Part shown: positions 1-6,643 of the stretch, in pieces | Layout: each line of letters begins with the position of its first letter | Position numbering within the stretch: position 1 is the stretch's first letter | Assembly: GCA_015222985.1 (NCBI GenBank) | Contig: JADFWI010000008.1 | Location: 1 to 24,030 of the forward strand | DNA length: 24,030 nt | Direction of reading: 5' to 3' | Source of the DNA: Pseudomonadota bacterium | GTDB lineage: Bacteria > Desulfobacterota > Desulfobacteria > Desulfobacterales > C00003060 | Position numbers and translations under genes: made by a program | The notes under the pieces: model-generated | The model's input: the letters and a program-made list of their open reading frames with translations, nothing else | Database searches by the model: none | What the model was told of the DNA's origin: nothing

Positions 1-95
1 TCGGTCAAGATAATCTCGCCGTTTTTTTTAACAGCCTTTAGCAACTTGCTCAAATTGGTTTTCGCATCTCGAACACCTACACTCATGGACTGCAT
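1..95 (-). CDS. Phd/YefM-family antitoxin, 5' part only (runs off left edge)
   Basis: Reading leftward from the ATG at 95, the first 31 codons are open and the gene leaves the window. The start of the peptide (VGVRDAKTNLSKLLKAV, then a basic stretch and GEIIL) matches the N-terminal pattern of Phd/YefM antitoxins: a short beta strand, the 'AK.nLs.ll' helix, then 'G.....it'. Family members bind DNA with this N-terminal part, repress their own operon, and neutralise a toxin through the C-terminal part, which is not visible here. A purine-rich AGGCAGG lies about 5 nt before the ATG, and a second in-frame ATG at 86 is less well placed. A promoter and palindrome lie just upstream (138-169). The toxin, often a PIN or RelE type protein in this class, would be beyond the left edge and cannot be seen. 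Family call fairly sure; partner unknown. Confidence 0.78.
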   Translation of the reverse strand, partial: MQSMSVGVRDAKTNLSKLLKAVKKNGEIILT

Positions 96-135
96 GGGCA
101 CCTGCCTTTTGTAACTATAATGACCTCTCTCTGAG

Positions 136-327
136 TTGGTTATCATAACCACATTCTCAACGTTGTCAACAAAAAAATCCCCCGAGCTCGATTTCGAGCT
201 GGATTACCAGCTTTCCCTCAGTACGGAGCAACGCTTCCAGATAATGTTTCAAAAATCGCGCGAACTGGCGGAAATGTTAATCAAAAATGGATACCGAAAG
301 CCTTTTGAACTCATTAAACGCTCATGA
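136..327 (+). CDS. Small conserved-looking hypothetical protein, start uncertain, possibly 5'-truncated
   Basis: The ORF encodes about 63 residues, transcribed divergently from the antitoxin gene and convergently with the amidase gene. From residue 17 on it reads like a real protein: an acidic stretch (PELDFELDYQLSLS), then an amphipathic helix (TEQRFQIMFQKSRELAEMLI) and a polar end (NGYRKPFELIKRS). The pattern '.RF.mmf..SrelAe.Li..G.rkPfeiiKR' resembles small uncharacterised bacterial proteins found near toxin-antitoxin or nucleotidyltransferase genes; this is from memory and unverified. There is no ATG before the helix. The only upstream starts are TTG at 136, which lies in the divergent promoter, and TTG at 163; neither has a ribosome-binding site. 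Either it uses a weak TTG start or its true 5' end has been lost. Function unknown. Confidence 0.42.
   Translation: MVIITTFSTLSTKKSPELDFELDYQLSLSTEQRFQIMFQKSRELAEMLIKNGYRKPFELIKRS
138..150. promoter_or_regulatory. Palindromic candidate operator over the antitoxin -10 box
   Basis: GGTTATCATAACC is a perfect 6+1+6 palindrome that covers the -10 box of the antitoxin promoter. Phd/YefM antitoxins usually bind such short palindromes at their own promoter, so an autoregulatory operator is the simplest reading. The role is inferred from position and symmetry only. Confidence 0.5.
142..169 (-). promoter_or_regulatory. Promoter of the Phd/YefM-type antitoxin gene
   Basis: On the minus strand a perfect -35 box TTGACA (169-164) is followed by a 16-bp spacer and the -10 box TATGAT (147-142). 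Transcription would start near 135, leaving a leader of about 40 nt before the ATG at 95. The -10 box lies inside a perfect palindrome, as expected for an autorepressed operon. Confidence 0.65.
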
Positions 328-370
328 TGTAAGGAAAAAACTTGAATAGGGTTTATTCCGGTCGATGGCT

Positions 371-2065
371 TTACCTGCGAGCCTGAATCCTCTGGAAGCG
401 AGCCGAGGCAGTGGGACTGATCTCCTCTATGTAGTTTTTAATACCTGTCACAATGGCATCGGCCAACTCTTCCTGGTATGCTGCAGTGTTGAGCCTGCGG
501 CACTCTCTTGGATTGGAAATAAAGGCTGCCTCTACCAATATGCAGGGCATTTCAGCCCCAAGAAGCACATAAAAGGGGGCCTGTTTTACTCCCTTGTCCT
601 TAATATGCTTGAATTTTGTCTTCAGTTTCCGGACCATGGCTCCCTGAACGTAGCCCGCGAGACGACTCGACTCATTGACCTTGGAGTTTTTCATGAGATC
701 ATTGAGGATCGTCTCAAGGTCACTGATGTTCTTGGCCGACGTAGCGTTCTCACGGGCAGCAACCAGTATTGCGTCATCATCGGTCGCCAGATTCAAGAAA
801 TAGGTTTCAATGCCATGAGAATGCCTGTTTCTATGGGCGTTCGCGTGGATGGAGACAAAAATGTCGGCATTTTTCGTGTTGGCAATGGCCGTTCGTTCCT
901 CAAGGGAAAGAAAAATGTCTTTATCCCTGGTCAGTATGGCCTCGCATCCGAGCCTCTCTCGTATCTTTTTGGCCAGCCTCCTGGAGACCTCCAAGGTGAC
1001 GTTTTTCTCTACGACTCTCTTAAAGTATCCAACAGCCCCGGGGTCCTTGCCGCCATGACCCGGGTCAATGACAATCCGTCTTACACCGAGCGCCAGTTGC
1101 TTGGCCAAAGATCCGTTGAGCATATTGCCACCCGGTTTTGCCACCTCCTGCTTAAAGGGCTTTTTTGATGAGTGCTTCCTCGGAATTCCGTTCACGTCAA
1201 GGACGATCCGAAACGGATTCTTCAACGAGAATATCTTGAACTTTTTAATCGACTTGATATCTAACACCACGCGCACCTTATCCGGTGTATACTGAGCCGC
1301 ACGGGCATCACTCAAGAGGTCATCACCAATGGGTACAACAGGCTTCAGGTTGGCGCCCATCCTGGCGCTGTCAATATCAATGTAAAGGCGCTGGGGCTTG
1401 CCAATGGCCGGATCTTTTCTTAATAGGCGATAGGCGAACGGCACCTCTCTTCCCACATCAATGACTACTCGCGTATAGCTTGGATTGGACCAAACCCTCA
1501 TATCGCTCACCTCGGCAAGCAATGTCTCTGCGGGCTTGTTTTCTTTCTCATCAAGGGGCTCCTCGTAACCTTCCGGCAAGGGAATAGTTTTCCTGACACC
1601 TTTTTTCATCGCTAGAGAGCCGGTCCCGGTCTCCTTGGAACTGGGCCTCTTCTTGCCTTCACGCAACCCGGCAATCGCCTTTTTCGCCTTAGACCGGTAA
1701 GGGCTTTTCGGAAAACGTCTCAATAATCGACAGTAGTGATCCACAGCCTCCTGTCTGTCATTCAGTTTGCCTGAAAGCTTGTACAGCCTGGAATACAAAC
1801 GGCCTATCATAAAGAGGGCATCATCTGCCCTGACTCCGTCCGGGTGGGCTGCATACACAGACTCAGCTCTTTTGATACATGCAAGCCACTCATGCCGACT
1901 CTTTTGCTTTTGGGGGTCCTTCAGGAGCTTCTTGTAGCTCAATTCAGCCTGGCGATACTGGTATTCGATGCTTGCCGCCGCAACAGAAGGGTTGCATAGA
2001 GAAGAAAGAAAGAGAAAAAAAAGCACGGGTAGGGATTTTTTCCAGTCCATAACATAAGCCTGCAT
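371..2065 (-). CDS. amiC: N-acetylmuramoyl-L-alanine amidase with AMIN domain (AmiC-type)
   Basis: This is a periplasmic zinc amidase that cuts the amide bond between MurNAc and the stem peptide, typically during daughter-cell separation. Order of parts (residues from ATG 2065): signal peptide 1-31 with the hydrophobic core PVLFFLFLSSL and an AAA cleavage region; a helical TPR-like segment about 35-135; a linker; an AMIN domain about 187-293, which targets peptidoglycan or the septum; then Amidase_3 about 329-545. Zinc ligands are visible: H337 in DPGHGG, E353 in VVEKN and H407 in SIHAN. The catalytic Glu is in LVEAAF. The start was chosen because AAGGAG lies 8 nt upstream of ATG 2065; a second ATG at 2050 would also keep the signal peptide. 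The stop of mutS and this start share one base (TGATG), so the two are translationally coupled. Family call sure; the symbol is by analogy. Confidence 0.92.
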   Translation of the reverse strand: MQAYVMDWKKSLPVLFFLFLSSLCNPSVAAASIEYQYRQAELSYKKLLKDPQKQKSRHEWLACIKRAESVYAAHPDGVRADDALFMIGRLYSRLYKLSGKLNDRQEAVDHYCRLLRRFPKSPYRSKAKKAIAGLREGKKRPSSKETGTGSLAMKKGVRKTIPLPEGYEEPLDEKENKPAETLLAEVSDMRVWSNPSYTRVVIDVGREVPFAYRLLRKDPAIGKPQRLYIDIDSARMGANLKPVVPIGDDLLSDARAAQYTPDKVRVVLDIKSIKKFKIFSLKNPFRIVLDVNGIPRKHSSKKPFKQEVAKPGGNMLNGSLAKQLALGVRRIVIDPGHGGKDPGAVGYFKRVVEKNVTLEVSRRLAKKIRERLGCEAILTRDKDIFLSLEERTAIANTKNADIFVSIHANAHRNRHSHGIETYFLNLATDDDAILVAARENATSAKNISDLETILNDLMKNSKVNESSRLAGYVQGAMVRKLKTKFKHIKDKGVKQAPFYVLLGAEMPCILVEAAFISNPRECRRLNTAAYQEELADAIVTGIKNYIEEISPTASARFQRIQARR

Positions 2066-4677
2066 CACAAAAGCTCCTTTAGAGCATGCAACCGGTTTAG
2101 TGCCTCAAGGGGTGTTATGGTGTCAATATCCATTTTCTTCAAGGTATTGATAACGACTTGGTCTGTGGTGTTAAAGAGAGGGAGCTGAACGCCTGAGATC
2201 GAATCTGCCCCTTTTTTGGAACGACCGACCTGAGGTATCCCCACCCCATCAAACTCACCTGCTTCTATGTTTTTTAATATCTCCTTGGCCCTTTTGACAA
2301 CGTCTTCCGGAACACCGGCCAGTCGAGCTACCTGGATGCCGTAACTCCTGTTGGTGCTCCCGTCAACCAATTTCCTGAGAAAGATAATCTCGTCATTCCA
2401 TTCTTTGACCGCAACATTGCAGTTTTTTACACGGCGTTTGGTGAGGGCCAGGTCCGTCAACTCATGGTAGTGTGTGGCAAATACGGCCTTGATCCCTCGT
2501 CCTTTCCAGTCGTGGAGATATTCGGCCACGGCCCACGCTATACTCAGACCGTCAAACGTGCTGGTCCCCCGTCCTATTTCGTCCAGAATGACAAGGCTTT
2601 TCCCGGTAGCGTTGTTCAAGATATTGGCGCTCTCCTGCATCTCAACCATGAAAGTACTCTGGCCCTGGGCAAGGTTATCAGATGCGCCAACTCGGGTGAA
2701 GATTCGATCCACAATACCTATGGCCGCCTCCTGTGCCGGAACAAAGGATCCTATCTGAGCCATTAGGACCAACAGGGCCACCTGGCGAAGGACAGTCGAT
2801 TTTCCAGCCATGTTCGGCCCGGTAATGATGAGCACCTGCCGGGATGTGTCGTCCATTTCAATGGTGTTGGGAACAAATCTCTCTGAAGTGATCATCTTCT
2901 CAACGACCGGATGACGACTCTCCTTTAACAAAAGGCTCCCTTCTTCATGCACTAACGGCTTGGTGTAACCATTTTGGTCGGCAAGTTCGGCCAGAGCAAC
3001 CAGGACATCTACCTGGGAGACAAGATCAGCCATTTTGCCAATGCGACGATTACCTTGAGCCACCTTTTCTCGTACCGTGCAGAACAACTCATACTCCAAC
3101 TGGGCCCGTTTCTCTTCGGCTCCAAGGACCTTTGATTCATAGGTTTTGAGGTCCTCGGAAATATAACGCTCTCCGTTCACCAGGGTCTGCTTGCGCACGT
3201 AGTGAGATGGCACTGATTTGATATGTGTCTTGGGAACCCCGATATAGTACCCAAAAACCTTGTTAAACCCAACTTTCAGGGAGTTAATTCCGGTAGCCTT
3301 CCGCTCCCTGGCTTCCAATCGTGAAATCCAATCCTTGCCTTCCTGGCTTATGCGAATCAGTTCATCGAGCCCCTGATCAAAGCCAGGCCTAATAATGCCC
3401 CCTTCCCGGAGAGTCAAGGGCGGTTCGTCGGAGATGGCGCTCTCGATCAAACGCCCAATGTCGGCAAGATCGTCCCACTCGCCCTTGATCTTTGAGAAAT
3501 CGCCGCTTCCATACGCCTCAATAAGAGCCCGTACCTGCGGAAGTCTCTCAATAGAGCGCTTCAACGCCACCATGTCCCGGGCATTACACCGGTCAAGGGC
3601 AATTCTGGCATTCAGACGCTCCAGGTCATAGATCTCGTCCATGGCCTCCCTTAGTGAACGTCTGACAAGAAGATTCTCCTTGGCCTCTTCAACGCTGTCC
3701 AGCCTCTGTTGGATTTTGCCAAGATCCAAAAGGGGATACTGGAGCCATGTTCGCAGCTTCCGCCCACCCATGGCTGTTACTGTGCAGTCCATGACGCCCA
3801 GGAGGGAACCACGTCTTGCCCCGGTTCGAATAGTCTCAAAGAGCTCCAAATTCCTTTTTGTCGCCTCATCTATTACCATAAAATCAGATAGGGAGTATGA
3901 CACGATGCCCGTTACATGGACAAGGTCTCCTTTGTGAGTGTCATCCACATAGCGCAACAGACCTCCTGCGGCAGCAATTCCGGCCTGCCATTCATTGCAG
4001 CCAAACCCTTCCAGTGAACTGGTCTTAAACTGACTGAGAAGCCGCGCTCGAGACGATTCAAGTTCAAAGGTCTCGTCTTTCAAAAAGCATATTGAGGTTT
4101 GATTAAGGCCGTGTATTAGCGCCTTGACTTGCTCTTGTTCGCGCTGTGATTCGGCAATCAGAGTTTCCCGTGGCTCTATGCGCCTGCACTCATCGAATAC
4201 CTCATCGAATTCGCTTGACTCTGTGACCTTGAAAGTCCCTGTTGAGATATCCAGATTGGCAATGCCGAGACTACCCTGCCACAAATAAAGGCCCATGAGG
4301 AAATTGTTCGATTTTGAATCCAGAATCTCGGTATCAAGAATCAGCCCCGGCGTTATGACCCGCACGACATCTCTTTTTACAAGGCCCTTGGACTTTGCAG
4401 GGTCCTCCACCTGCTCGCAGATGGCCACTTTGAAACCGTGTTCGATCAATTTCGCAATATAGGACTGGGCAGCATGGTGGGGAACACCACACATGGGAAT
4501 CGCTTCATCGTCTTTTTTGTTTCGGGAGGTCAGGGCAATTTCAAGAATTCGAGATGCAACCTTGGCATCTTCAAAGAACATCTCGTAAAAATCGCCCATC
4601 CGGAAAAACAGGATGGCATCAGAGTAGTTATGTTTGATAGACAGATATTGCTGAACCATCGGGGTGGCTTTAGCCAT
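2065..4677 (-). CDS. mutS: DNA mismatch repair protein MutS
   Basis: MutS recognises mismatches and small loops, then with ATP forms a sliding clamp that recruits MutL. The protein is about 870 residues, the normal bacterial size. The N-terminal mismatch-reading motif is intact (F30-Y31-E32 within GDFYEMF). Connector, lever and clamp domains follow, then the ABC-type ATPase with Walker A GPNMAGKST near residue 615, Walker B DEIGRGTST near 695 and the ATHYHEL switch. The C-terminal ITPLEALNRLHALK helix of dimerisation/tetramerisation is present. I chose ATG 4677 (MAKATPM), which aligns with the family N-terminus; an in-frame TTG at 4707 would add 10 unlikely residues. No strong ribosome-binding site is seen. 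An 83-nt spacer holding a heptamer repeat separates it from lapA. mutL is not in the window. Confidence 0.97.
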   Translation of the reverse strand: MAKATPMVQQYLSIKHNYSDAILFFRMGDFYEMFFEDAKVASRILEIALTSRNKKDDEAIPMCGVPHHAAQSYIAKLIEHGFKVAICEQVEDPAKSKGLVKRDVVRVITPGLILDTEILDSKSNNFLMGLYLWQGSLGIANLDISTGTFKVTESSEFDEVFDECRRIEPRETLIAESQREQEQVKALIHGLNQTSICFLKDETFELESSRARLLSQFKTSSLEGFGCNEWQAGIAAAGGLLRYVDDTHKGDLVHVTGIVSYSLSDFMVIDEATKRNLELFETIRTGARRGSLLGVMDCTVTAMGGRKLRTWLQYPLLDLGKIQQRLDSVEEAKENLLVRRSLREAMDEIYDLERLNARIALDRCNARDMVALKRSIERLPQVRALIEAYGSGDFSKIKGEWDDLADIGRLIESAISDEPPLTLREGGIIRPGFDQGLDELIRISQEGKDWISRLEARERKATGINSLKVGFNKVFGYYIGVPKTHIKSVPSHYVRKQTLVNGERYISEDLKTYESKVLGAEEKRAQLEYELFCTVREKVAQGNRRIGKMADLVSQVDVLVALAELADQNGYTKPLVHEEGSLLLKESRHPVVEKMITSERFVPNTIEMDDTSRQVLIITGPNMAGKSTVLRQVALLVLMAQIGSFVPAQEAAIGIVDRIFTRVGASDNLAQGQSTFMVEMQESANILNNATGKSLVILDEIGRGTSTFDGLSIAWAVAEYLHDWKGRGIKAVFATHYHELTDLALTKRRVKNCNVAVKEWNDEIIFLRKLVDGSTNRSYGIQVARLAGVPEDVVKRAKEILKNIEAGEFDGVGIPQVGRSKKGADSISGVQLPLFNTTDQVVINTLKKMDIDTITPLEALNRLHALKELL

Positions 4678-4700
4678 AACAGCACACAAAACCGGCCGAT

Positions 4701-4756
4701 AGCTCAAAGCCGAAAGCTGAAAGAGGAAACAAGCTTTGAGCTTTCAGCCTTCAGCC
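4701..4756. repeat. Seven-base repeat array with inverted arms between lapA and mutS
   Basis: The spacer divides into seven-base units. On the plus strand AGCTCAA, AGCCGAA, AGCTGAA and a degenerate AGAGGAA are followed by ACAAGCT, TTGAGCT, TTCAGCC, TTCAGCC. The second set is the reverse complement of the first type, so the array can fold: AGCTCAAAGC (4701-4710) pairs perfectly with GCTTTGAGCT (4733-4742), or GCTGAAAG (4716-4723) with CTTTCAGC (4741-4748). These are mutually exclusive hairpins. It could be an interspersed element or affect readthrough into mutS. Confidence 0.6.
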
Positions 4757-4760
4757 TCAA

Positions 4761-5105
4761 TTAGACACTTCCGTTTTCTTTCTGAGGGGTTGATTCTTCT
4801 GCAATAGGCAGGCTTTTAAGGACCTTTATTTCTTCCTCTAGCTTCCTGATGGTCTCTAGATGGTTTTGCAAGGTCTTCTTTGTCTTAAAGCGCTCGCTCA
4901 ACCCATGAAAATAAGAAAGAAGGAGCCCTACAAGCAAGAATCCGAGAAAATATACAGACAAAGGAACTGGCTGGCTTTCACCGCTCCATACCAAAAGGTT
5001 AAGCCCTAAGGATTTCTTGTCCATAAAAACGTCAATATTCTGCACGACTACAATCACCAAAAAAATGATCACCACAGAGAGTAACAGAGGTTTCAAAGAT
5101 CTCAT
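4761..5105 (-). CDS. LapA-domain (DUF1049) inner-membrane protein
   Basis: This is a protein of about 114 residues. It has an N-terminal membrane segment (roughly 6-25, LLLSVVIIFLVIVVVQN), a short extracytoplasmic loop, and a second membrane segment (about 50-66, SVYFLGFLLVGLLLSYF). A charged cytoplasmic helix with coiled-coil character follows (about 75-100) and then a polar tail. This two-helix plus coiled-coil plan, with 'QN' after the first helix, is that of the LapA/DUF1049 family; in E. coli LapA acts with LapB/YciM in lipopolysaccharide assembly. There is no LapB-like TPR gene beside it here, so the role is inferred from family. Start ATG 5105 follows AAGGAG by 8 nt and overlaps the HIT gene stop as TGATG; the GTG at 5108 is less likely. 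Confidence 0.8.
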   Translation of the reverse strand: MRSLKPLLLSVVIIFLVIVVVQNIDVFMDKKSLGLNLLVWSGESQPVPLSVYFLGFLLVGLLLSYFHGLSERFKTKKTLQNHLETIRKLEEEIKVLKSLPIAEESTPQKENGSV

Positions 5106-5596
5106 CACAAATTCTCCTTACGTTCTAGAGCTTTAAAATGCGGTTTCAGGTTTCCGTAAGTCGCCTCCAAATGCTCCGGAATGACGCGAACTTCGGCAAA
5201 GACTGTCATCGCATTCGTGTCGCCGTGCCAGCGCGGAACAATATGAAAGTGAAGATGTTGCTCTACCCCCGCGCCTGCCACTACGCCCAGATTAAGCCCC
5301 ACGTTAAATCCATCCGGGTTCATCGCTTTCTTGAGAATCCCGGTGGAGTCTCTGACCGTCTTCAAAAGATCACTCATCTCCTCCAATGTCAGATCGTCCA
5401 GGGAAGCTATGTGCCTTTTGGGCGCAACCAAAAGATGGCCATTAATATATGGATACTTATTCATCATGACCATTGAAAGAGATCCCCTGTATAGAGTGAG
5501 GTTTCCTTGATCGGACAGAGCAACACAGAAGATGCACTCTTGTTCCTTTTCGCCCAGTATATACTCCATGCGCCATGGAGCCCATAATGTCTTCAC
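5105..5596 (-). CDS. HIT-family nucleotide hydrolase/phosphorylase
   Basis: HIT proteins cleave phosphate-linked nucleotides such as diadenosine polyphosphates or adenylates. The protein is 163 residues. The histidine triad is intact: H114-L-H116-F-H118 in HLHFHIVPRW. Upstream are the zinc-type CIFC motif (C21, C24) and NGHLLVAPKRHI (52-63). The WAPWRMEYI opening followed by C-x2-C is typical of the longer Ap4A-phosphorylase-like HIT proteins of Desulfobacterota and Actinobacteria. The start is GTG at 5596, preceded by GAGGCG about 8 nt upstream; an ATG at residue 10 would cut off the conserved WAPWR. It heads the HIT-lapA-mutS-amiC cluster and has a promoter at 5664-5691. Exact substrate unknown. 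Confidence 0.9.
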   Translation of the reverse strand: MKTLWAPWRMEYILGEKEQECIFCVALSDQGNLTLYRGSLSMVMMNKYPYINGHLLVAPKRHIASLDDLTLEEMSDLLKTVRDSTGILKKAMNPDGFNVGLNLGVVAGAGVEQHLHFHIVPRWHGDTNAMTVFAEVRVIPEHLEATYGNLKPHFKALERKENL

Positions 5597-5663
5597 TAGT
5601 TGCGCCTCACACGACCGGTCTCACACGATGCTGATGGCAATCCGTGCCCATCAATTTTATAGC

Positions 5664-5691
5664 ACTATAACAAAGTTAGCTGAAAAAACAA
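5664..5691 (-). promoter_or_regulatory. Candidate promoter of the HIT-lapA-mutS-amiC cluster
   Basis: On the minus strand -35 TTGTTT (5691-5686), a 16-bp spacer and -10 TATAGT (5669-5664) put the transcription start near 5657, about 60 nt before the GTG start of the HIT gene. A second TATAAA lies just downstream (5660-5655). The boxes are good but imperfect matches to the sigma-70 consensus. Confidence 0.5.
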
Positions 5692-5728
5692 CCCCTTTTC
5701 TGGCAGGAACCTGGTTCGCCTCGCTCAT

Positions 5729-5816
5729 CCCGCCACGGCGGGAGAATGTTGGAATAGCCGACTTCGCCATGCCTACTTCGCCGAAGCTTCGAAGGCTGAA
5801 AGTAGCCCATGGCTAC
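5729..5816. repeat. Hairpin-rich intergenic element
   Basis: The spacer between UPF0280 and the HIT gene holds three inverted repeats in 88 bp: CCCGCC-AC-GGCGGG (5729-5742); an imperfect dyad at 5771-5796 centred on CGAAGCTTCG; and GTAGCC-CAT-GGCTAC (5802-5816). The sequence is GC-richer than its surroundings and has no credible ORF. None is followed by a U-run, so they are not classical intrinsic terminators, though they may separate the two transcripts. The composition looks like an interspersed repeat of the host genome, which one window cannot confirm. Confidence 0.5.
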
Positions 5817-5872
5817 GACGGCTGAACAGGAATGATGGAATAATGGGTTGTAGAAGTTCCGAGACGTGACCG

Positions 5873-6631
5873 CTAGCCAAGCCCGACCAACTCCACCGTA
5901 CCCCACACGCCCATCTGGTCATCAAGTATGACAACAACACCAAGTACCCCCTGGATATTTCCCGCCAGACGGATTGCAGAAGCAACGTCTTCTTTCTTAG
6001 AAACCGCGTTTCCTATGGTCGTGGCAGTTGCGTCTGCAAGGGCCGCAGATTCTGATATCACAACGACTGCGTCAGAGCTTCCGAAGCTGATGGAATGCCC
6101 AACACTACCCGAAGAGGTGCAAACCGCCATAGGCGTTCTCGGCGAATCTATTCGCACGCCCAGCTTACCGCTTAAGGGAGAAGGCCCAGCAAATATGGCT
6201 ACAGTCAAGGGAAATGTTGTACTGATGAAAATATCTCCCCCGTTTTCAATCATAACCTCTTTGCTATAGCTCAAGAGATCTCTGCCAACATACTCGGCCA
6301 CCGCGCCTGCAACGGCGGCCATGGGGCCAACACCCGCCTTCTGGCTCGCCTCTATCATGGTCCTGACAATGGGCGGCGCAAGGTGATCATCAGAAAGTGG
6401 CGTCAGGCTCTCAACAAAGTCCGGATGGTCCTCGGCGTATCTTTCCAATGGCACTCTATGTTTCAGGACCAAATCCCTGGTTTCCCTTTCAAGGGGCCTC
6501 TGAGCCCTGACCAGCAAATCAGTTTCCTTCACAACTACACGAAAAGATTCAAGCTTGTCGTCTGTAATAAGACTGCGGTAGATGCGATGTTGGTAATCTC
6601 TCATTTCCATTTCCCATCTGGTATCATGCAT
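5873..6631 (-). CDS. UPF0280 / COG2122 family protein
   Basis: This is a protein of 252 residues. Recognisable family blocks are the N-terminal YR module with RAQRPLERE (about 43-51), the centre GVGPMAAVAGAVAEYVGRDL (about 100-119), ENGGDIFI (about 128-135), and a C-terminal part rich in Ala/Ser/Gly (SESAALADATATTIGNAV). The fold is related to ApbE. A member in Methanosarcina is implicated in sulfide assimilation into homocysteine, and the family is concentrated in methanogens and sulfate reducers; the partner COG1900/NIL-ferredoxin genes are not in this window. It starts 12 nt after dnaE and probably shares its transcript. The start at 6631 has GCAGG close upstream; internal ATGs at residues 8 and 10 are real alternatives. 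The biochemical reaction is not established from the sequence. Confidence 0.85.
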   Translation of the reverse strand: MHDTRWEMEMRDYQHRIYRSLITDDKLESFRVVVKETDLLVRAQRPLERETRDLVLKHRVPLERYAEDHPDFVESLTPLSDDHLAPPIVRTMIEASQKAGVGPMAAVAGAVAEYVGRDLLSYSKEVMIENGGDIFISTTFPLTVAIFAGPSPLSGKLGVRIDSPRTPMAVCTSSGSVGHSISFGSSDAVVVISESAALADATATTIGNAVSKKEDVASAIRLAGNIQGVLGVVVILDDQMGVWGTVELVGLG

Positions 6632-6643
6632 CCTGCATCCGAC

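Noticed and set aside
365..1168. 267-codon plus-strand ORF opposite the amidase gene
   Set aside because: It lies wholly antisense to the amidase, whose domains and zinc ligands are clear. It has no recognisable domain and no ribosome-binding site.
5676..5906. Minus-strand ORF of 76 codons in the spacer after UPF0280
   Set aside because: It covers the hairpin-rich element and has erratic composition (His, Arg, Trp, Ser-rich) and no start signal. It is a product of the repeat, not a gene.
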